From Chthoniobacter sp. (GTDB lineage Bacteria; Verrucomicrobiota; Verrucomicrobiia; Chthoniobacterales; Chthoniobacteraceae): a stretch of DNA of 64,000 bases. The DNA is taken from contig JAIOPH010000035.1 of assembly GCA_021414005.1 (NCBI GenBank), positions 62,001 to 126,000 on the forward strand, written 5' to 3'. The notes beneath the pieces are model-generated. The model was not told where the DNA came from. It did no database searches and saw only the letters and a list, made by a program, of their open reading frames with translations. This document shows, piece after piece, positions 59,181-64,000 of this stretch. Each line of letters begins with the position of its first letter. Positions within the stretch are counted from its first letter, which is position 1. The position numbers were made by a program, and so were the translations under genes.

Positions 59181-61516
59181 GCGCCGCCGCTCCCAAAGCC
59201 CGCGCCGGCCTCGCGACGTGCATCCACTGCGGCACCGGCTTTCACCCCACCTCGCAACTCGCCGACTACTGCTGCCGCGGCTGCCAGTTCGTCCACGCGC
59301 TCATCACGCAGAACGGTCTCGGGCAATTCTACGACCTGCAAGAAGGCGGTGTGCAGCCGGTGAAATCGCTCGTCTTTCAAAAGCGCGACTACCTCTGGCT
59401 CGACGAACTCGCCCGCCTCGCCGAAGCCAGCGCCAGCGACACGCCCACGCTCGTCCTCGATCTCCAGGGTGTCTCCTGCATCGGCTGCGTCTGGCTCATC
59501 GAGAAACTCTTCACGCGCCTCCCCGGCGCGCTCGCCATCACGCTCGATCCCACCCTCGGCCGCCTCGAACTCCGCTGGCGGCGCGGCGCCTTCGAAGTCT
59601 CCGCATTTGCCCGCGAGCTGCAATCCTTCGGCTACCTCGTCGGCCCGCCCGGCCCCGAGCCGCGCGCCGCCAGCCGCGGGCTCATCGTGCGCCTCGGCAT
59701 CTGCGCCGCGCTCGCCATGAACGCGATGCTTTTCACCCTGCCCGGCTACCTCGGCATGGAGCGTTCGTTCCAGTTCACGCAGCTTTTCGAGCGCATCACC
59801 CTCGTGGTCGGCACGCTCAGCCTGCTCATCGGCGGCAGCTACTTTTTCACCCGCACCTGGCACAGCCTGCGCAACCGCGTCCTCCACATCGACCTGCCAA
59901 TTTCCCTCGGCCTGCTCGCCGCGTACTCCGCATCCGTTTTTGCGTGGGTCCGCGGCGCGCATGGGTTCGTCTATTTCGATTTCGTCTCGATCTTCGTCTT
60001 CCTCATGCTCGTCGGCCGCTGGCTTCAGCAAAAGGCCGTCGAGCGCAACCGCGGCCAGCTTCTCGCCGCGCAGGCCGATCCCGCGCCCGTCGCGCTCGTC
60101 GGTTCGGGCGGAAAGAAACCCGTCGCCGAACTCGCGCCCGGCACCGCTTACATCGTCGCGCCCGGCCAGCCGATTCCCGTCCGCTCGCGGCTCCTCTCCG
60201 GCGGCGCCACGCTCGGCCTCGAATGGATCAACGGCGAGTCCGACGCCCTCACCGCGCGCGCCGGCCGCGTCGTCCCGTCCGGCGCGATCCACTACGGCCA
60301 GGAGCCCATCGAACTCGAAGCCCTCGAACCCTGGGCCGACTCGATGCTCGCCCGCCTGCTCCGCGCCGCGCCCGTCGCCACGCATCGCAACCGCGCCGTC
60401 GAGCGCTTCATCCGCGGCTACATTTTCGCTGTCCTCGCCATCGGCGTCGTCGGTTTTGCCGCGTGGTGGTGGGCCACCGGCGACCTCCTCGCCGCGCTCC
60501 CCGTGCTCGTCTCCGTGCTCGTCGTTTCGTGTCCGTGCGCCAGCGGCGTCGCGCTCCCGCTGGCCGATGACCTCGCCGTCTCCGCGCTGCGCCGCGCGGG
60601 CGTTTTCATCCGCGAAGGCAACCTCTGGCCGCGCCTCGAACGCGTCCGCAAAATCCTCTTCGACAAAACCGGCACGCTCACCCTCGAAACCACCGCGCTC
60701 CTCAATCCCGACGCCCTCGCCGCGCTCCCGCCGTCCGATCAATCCGTCCTCCTCGCGATGGTCTGGGACAGCCTCCATCCCGTGAGCTGCGCCCTCCGCG
60801 AGTCCCTCCTCGCCGCCGGCATCAAACCCGCGCAGACGCCGCCCATCGACGAGTGCATCGGCTTCGGCCTCGAGGTGAAACACGCCGGCGCGCACTACCG
60901 CCTCGGCCGCACCGGCTGGGCCGCCGACGCTGCCGGCGACTGCATCTTCGCCCGCGACACCGCCCCGCTCGCCGCGTTCCGTTTCGGCGAAGAAGTCCGC
61001 GCCGGAGCCGTCGAAGAAGTCGCGAGTCTGCGCGCGCGGGGTTGCGACGTTTTCATCCTCAGCGGCGACCGCCGCGCCAAAGTCGAGAGCATGGCCCGCC
61101 AGCTCCACCTCCCAGAAGGCTGCTGCCGCGCCGAGATGACGCCCGACGAAAAAGCCGACTGGGTCCGCCAGCTCGACGCCCGCGACACCCTCTTCATCGG
61201 CGACGGTGCGAATGACAGCCTCGCCTTCAACGCCGCCCACTGCACCGGCACGCCCGCCATCGACCGCGGCCTGCTCGAACACAAAGCCGACTTCTACTTC
61301 CTCGGCCGCGGCCTCGACGGCGTTCGCCGCCTCCTCGACGCCACCACCGCCCGCCGCCGCACCATCCGCCGCGTCCTCACCTTCACCATCACCTACAACG
61401 TCGCCGCCATCGCCCTCTCCCTCGCCGGCCACATGAACCCGCTCGCCGCCGCCATCCTCATGCCCGCGAGTTCCCTGGTCTCACTGGCCATCGTCTTTGC
61501 CAGCCAGCGGCGCTAA
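59177..61516 (+). CDS. ccoI: Copper-transporting P1B-ATPase CcoI (FixI)
   Basis: This 779-residue protein starts at the ATG at 59177, overlapping the previous stop; the upstream frame is a shadow. The N-terminus has the FixI-type Cys pairs CIHCGTGF and CCRGCQF, then a heavy-metal domain DLQGVSCIGCVWLIEKL. Membrane motif VVSCPCASGVALPLA (CPC), phosphorylation site FDKTGTLTLE, HP locus SLHPVSCALRESL and hinge FIGDGANDSLAFNAA are all present. It exports copper for the cbb3 active site. The length is normal for the family. Confidence 0.94.
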   Translation: MSAAAPKARAGLATCIHCGTGFHPTSQLADYCCRGCQFVHALITQNGLGQFYDLQEGGVQPVKSLVFQKRDYLWLDELARLAEASASDTPTLVLDLQGVSCIGCVWLIEKLFTRLPGALAITLDPTLGRLELRWRRGAFEVSAFARELQSFGYLVGPPGPEPRAASRGLIVRLGICAALAMNAMLFTLPGYLGMERSFQFTQLFERITLVVGTLSLLIGGSYFFTRTWHSLRNRVLHIDLPISLGLLAAYSASVFAWVRGAHGFVYFDFVSIFVFLMLVGRWLQQKAVERNRGQLLAAQADPAPVALVGSGGKKPVAELAPGTAYIVAPGQPIPVRSRLLSGGATLGLEWINGESDALTARAGRVVPSGAIHYGQEPIELEALEPWADSMLARLLRAAPVATHRNRAVERFIRGYIFAVLAIGVVGFAAWWWATGDLLAALPVLVSVLVVSCPCASGVALPLADDLAVSALRRAGVFIREGNLWPRLERVRKILFDKTGTLTLETTALLNPDALAALPPSDQSVLLAMVWDSLHPVSCALRESLLAAGIKPAQTPPIDECIGFGLEVKHAGAHYRLGRTGWAADAAGDCIFARDTAPLAAFRFGEEVRAGAVEEVASLRARGCDVFILSGDRRAKVESMARQLHLPEGCCRAEMTPDEKADWVRQLDARDTLFIGDGANDSLAFNAAHCTGTPAIDRGLLEHKADFYFLGRGLDGVRRLLDATTARRRTIRRVLTFTITYNVAAIALSLAGHMNPLAAAILMPASSLVSLAIVFASQRR

Positions 61517-61586
61517 GTGCCGGGTGAGTCGGAGCGGCCTACTCCTTCCGCTAGCGTCTTATGCGAAGCGGAGTCGTCCAAAGGAA

Positions 61587-62969
61587 TTAAAGAGGCATTT
61601 TGGCCAAGGCTTGCTGCGCGAGTTTACGAGCCGTCGGCTGCGTGCCGCGCGGGTCGCTGGCGGCGGTGAAATCCGCGCGTGCCTCCGCGGGATGGCCGAG
61701 GCGGAGGTGGGCGCGACCCCGGTTGTAGAGGACGTAGGCGTCGTCCGGCGCGAGGGTGTGCGCGGCGTCGAACGCCTTCACGGATTCGCTGGCGCGGTCT
61801 AGCAGGAGCAGCGCGTCGCCGCGGCGGTTGTGCGCCTTGGCGGTGAGCGGCGCGGTGCTCGCGTGCGTGGGCGGCAGGCATTCCGGGATGGCGCGAAGCA
61901 GCATTTCGCATGTCGCGACGGCGGCCACGATTTTCGGCGACGGCGTGGTCGCGGCGCGCAGATCTTCCTTCACGGCGTCGAGCAGTGCGGCGAGCGGTTC
62001 GGCGGCGAAATCACCGGCACCCTGGCTGCGGGCCATCGCTCCGAGTGCAGTCACGCACTCGACCGCCTTGCCCGAGGCCGCGAGTTTCTGGATCTGCCGC
62101 AAGCTGGGCACCGCGACCGGTTCGGCTTTCATCACCACGGGCTCTGGCGGAGGCGGTGCCGCGGCGGCTGGCGGTCCGGCGAGAAAAATGTCTTCGCCCA
62201 CGAGCCGTGAGTATTCCGCCGGAAGCTGCCCGCCCGCCGACCGCTCCAGCACGCCCGCGCGGGTGCGCTTGAAGACTTGCTCAATGGTCAGCCCCGGTGT
62301 GCGCAGGTTTTTCAAAAGCTCCTCGGTGTAGAGACCGTTGGGACCGTCGCCGTCGAAGGCGGTCTGCCCCACGTCGGCGGCGAACGCGATTAGCGAACCG
62401 GCGGGCGGCTTCATCTCGACCAGTCCGCCGCGGTTCGTTACCCCGCGCGTCCTTTCCGCCGCCGCCAGCGCCGTGGTGCGGCAGGCGTCCAGGATGAGCA
62501 GATTGCAGCGGGCACCGGCGGACTTCATTTCCGTCGCCGCCTGCTCCACGTTGAAAAGGTGGGTTTCCGCCAGCATCCGCAGCGTGGCCTGATCCGCGCC
62601 GTCCGGGTGGTAGTCGGATTTGATGGGAATGAGGTAGTTCGCCCCCGCGACCGAGATGCCGTGGCCGGCAAAATAAAACACGCCCACCTCGGCGTCGGCC
62701 AGCGTCGTGCGAAAGGCGAGCACCGCACGCAGAAGCTGGTCGCGCGTGACATCGCGCTTTTCGATCACCGCGAAGCCGAGCCCGCGCAACGTCTTCGCCA
62801 CGGCGGCGGCATCGTGCCCGGAATTGCGCAGCGCTCCGACCGCCGACTCATAGCGGGCGTTGCCGATCACCAGGGCCGTGCGCGTCTCTGCCGCCGGGGC
62901 CGACCACCCGACTGCGGCGAACAGCAGCCACGCCGAACAGACGAAGAAAAGGTGAATGCGGAAAGTCAT
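61587..62969 (-). CDS. Secreted caspase-like (peptidase C14) protein with C-terminal TPR
   Basis: This 460-residue protein has a signal peptide (MTFRIHLFFVCSAWLLFAAVGWSAPA). The caspase/metacaspase p20 domain begins RTALVIGNARYESAVGALRNSGHDAAAVAKTLRGLGF and contains the catalytic dyad: His103 in GVFYFAGHGISV and Cys163 in NLLILDACRTT. A Pro-rich linker (about 275-290) leads to a helical region ending in a TPR-like pair (AKAHNRRGDALLLLDRASESVKAFDAAHTLAPDDAYVLYNRGRAHLRLGHPAEARADF). It probably acts in the cell envelope. The longer frame upstream is a shadow. Confidence 0.88.
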   Translation of the reverse strand: MTFRIHLFFVCSAWLLFAAVGWSAPAAETRTALVIGNARYESAVGALRNSGHDAAAVAKTLRGLGFAVIEKRDVTRDQLLRAVLAFRTTLADAEVGVFYFAGHGISVAGANYLIPIKSDYHPDGADQATLRMLAETHLFNVEQAATEMKSAGARCNLLILDACRTTALAAAERTRGVTNRGGLVEMKPPAGSLIAFAADVGQTAFDGDGPNGLYTEELLKNLRTPGLTIEQVFKRTRAGVLERSAGGQLPAEYSRLVGEDIFLAGPPAAAAPPPPEPVVMKAEPVAVPSLRQIQKLAASGKAVECVTALGAMARSQGAGDFAAEPLAALLDAVKEDLRAATTPSPKIVAAVATCEMLLRAIPECLPPTHASTAPLTAKAHNRRGDALLLLDRASESVKAFDAAHTLAPDDAYVLYNRGRAHLRLGHPAEARADFTAASDPRGTQPTARKLAQQALAKMPL

Positions 62970-63068
62970 TTGGGAGGGCGGGTGGGCGTTGATTCGGCTT
63001 CGCCTGCGACGGCGCGGCTCATTATGAAATCCGCTGGCTTGGCGGCAAGCGCCAACGCCATTCCTGCC

Positions 63069-63887
63069 ATGCGTTTTACTTCCATCATTTTCGCTCTTGC
63101 CGCCGTCGGATTTTCCGCCGGATGCAGCACCTTTGTCAGAAACAGGGCGGGCGATGCGACGGCTCCCTCGCAGGTCACGCCGAGCGAGGCGCTCGCCATC
63201 GCGCAGCGCTACGCGGAGCATCCATGGCGGCCGTTTGCACGGAACATTCTGCATGGCGTGGATGCCGCCGGGGTTGCCGTCCACACGCCGGACATCGGCC
63301 ATCGCACCCCGCCGGAGCGGCCCGGCTGGTGGCTTCCGGGCGAGGTGAATCGGGGCGTTCCGTACAAATGGGGCGGCTTCGATGCGCTGGCGGATTTTGA
63401 CCGCGCGATTGATGGCGGCTTCGCCGCCGGCGATGTCTCCACGGCCGCCAAGCGACGCGCCGACAACGCCGCCGTGAGCGCGGGTGCCGCCGGGGTGGAT
63501 TGCTCGGGCTTTGTCTCGCGCTGCCTGAAACTGCCGAGCGGGCACGACACCACACAGCTTCCGGGCGTGTGCCGTCCGCTCGCGAGCGGTGGGGAACTGC
63601 GCCCCGGCGACCTGCTGAATATTCCGCACGGGCATGTCCTCCTTTGCGCCGGATGGGCGCGGCCCGACCGCTCGTGGGTTTACTTTTACGACACCGGCAG
63701 CGCGCCGAACTACTGGAAGCCCGGTCTCAAGGAAGCCCCGCTCGCCGCCCTGCTCGCGCTCGGCTACCAGCCGCTGCGCTACCTCGGCATGGCGCACGAG
63801 CCTTCCACCTCCGGCAAGGAAGTCATCACCCGCGCCATCCGCGCGCGGGCTGCCGTGGTGCCCGAGCCGGTGGTCGGTGAGAGGTAG
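63069..63887 (+). CDS. NlpC/P60-like lipoprotein
   Basis: This 272-residue protein has a lipoprotein signal (MRFTSIIFALAAVGFSAGCS, lipobox FSAGC). VPYKWGGFDALADFD is followed by AAGVDCSGFVSRCLKLPSGHDTTQLPG, with the nucleophile Cys of NlpC/P60 in the DCSGFVSR motif. GELRPGDLLNIPHGHVLLCAGW supplies the His. It probably cleaves peptidoglycan stem peptides. It is divergent from the caspase-like gene with 99 bases between. The ATG at 63069 was chosen for the lipobox. Confidence 0.85.
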   Translation: MRFTSIIFALAAVGFSAGCSTFVRNRAGDATAPSQVTPSEALAIAQRYAEHPWRPFARNILHGVDAAGVAVHTPDIGHRTPPERPGWWLPGEVNRGVPYKWGGFDALADFDRAIDGGFAAGDVSTAAKRRADNAAVSAGAAGVDCSGFVSRCLKLPSGHDTTQLPGVCRPLASGGELRPGDLLNIPHGHVLLCAGWARPDRSWVYFYDTGSAPNYWKPGLKEAPLAALLALGYQPLRYLGMAHEPSTSGKEVITRAIRARAAVVPEPVVGER

Positions 63888-63951
63888 CCGGCGGAGCGGC
63901 CCAAGGTTTTCCGACCGTCCCGGTTAGTGCTGGTGTCGCCCGCTTTTCGCC

Positions 63952-64000
63952 ATGCCTCATTTTTTCAAGACCTCCCGCCGCCACCGCGGCTTCACGCTCA
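63952..64000 (+). CDS. Type IV prepilin-like / pseudopilin protein, N-terminal fragment (cut by window edge)
   Basis: Sixteen codons are visible from the ATG at 63952: a basic leader MPHFFKTSRRHRGFTL, which matches the prepilin peptidase site K/R-x-x-G|F-T-L, with cleavage before Phe. The hydrophobic helix would follow beyond the window. In Verrucomicrobia such genes are numerous and often encode DUF1559-like or type II secretion pseudopilins. Confidence 0.7.
   Translation, partial: MPHFFKTSRRHRGFTL

Noticed and set aside
58919..61432. An 837-residue minus-strand frame opposite ccoI
   Set aside because: Low-complexity Glu/Ala/Gly composition and antisense to a canonical P-type ATPase; a shadow frame.

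Overview
The window looks like chromosomal DNA of a GC-rich Verrucomicrobiota-type bacterium. This is inferred from gene content: a PEP-CTERM protein with autotransporter-type beta-strand repeats, DUF1080 and ThuA proteins, a formylglycine sulfatase, a ClpS-DUF2017 pair, and a phoH-pgpH-ybeY block. No rRNA is present to fix the lineage. One tRNA gene, tRNA-Leu(GAG), is present. Most monocistronic genes lack an obvious AGGAG-type ribosome binding site, so starts were chosen from signal peptides, domain edges and stop/start overlaps.

Layout. 1-2.5 kb: a truncated VWA gene and a two-gene RloA/RloB (AbiL-type) putative phage-defence pair. 2.8-12.4 kb: ABC-F ATPase, large PEP-CTERM surface protein, lipid kinase, AsmA-like protein, RsmD and sulfatase. 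12.5-15.1 kb: a sulfur module of CoA-disulfide reductase-rhodanese and rhodanese-DUF2892, divergent from an ArsR regulator with two cysteines and an operator over its start codon. 15.2-18 kb: Old Yellow Enzyme, GH25-like protein and a DUF1826-like protein. 18.2-22.7 kb: a complete TolC-MacA-MacB-type efflux operon. 22.7-23.7 kb: a repeat-bracketed locus with a membrane gene and a gene relic. 23.7-33.9 kb: beta-propeller, SprT-like protein, secreted hypotheticals, then phoH, AIM24, pgpH, ybeY, clpS, DUF2017 and DUF1080.

33.8-39.2 kb: L,D-transpeptidase, tRNA-Leu, glutamine amidotransferase, ThuA, amidase, TatD-like hydrolase and a cytochrome b562-like protein. 39.3-43.7 kb: an ABC ATPase plus a large FtsX-type permease that carries a palindromic repeat translated in frame.

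43.8-52 kb is the least explained part: a tightly overlapping minus-strand operon of HemN-like radical SAM protein, chorismate-lyase-like protein, flavin halogenase-like monooxygenase, PQQ-propeller, GT4, 4HBT thioesterase, membrane protein and PaaK-like ligase. It is plausibly a pathway for a chorismate-derived aromatic product. A PocR-AraC regulator lies upstream of it and divergent from the cbb3 oxidase genes.

53.3-61.5 kb: cbb3 oxidase and assembly genes ccoS, fused ccoNO, ccoQ, ccoP (frameshifted near its 3' end), ccoG, a 46-residue membrane protein, a SafE-type protein and ccoI. 61.6-64 kb: a secreted caspase-like/TPR protein, an NlpC/P60-like lipoprotein and the start of a type IV prepilin-like gene cut by the window edge. 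Several palindromic and heptamer repeat elements lie between, and in one case inside, genes.
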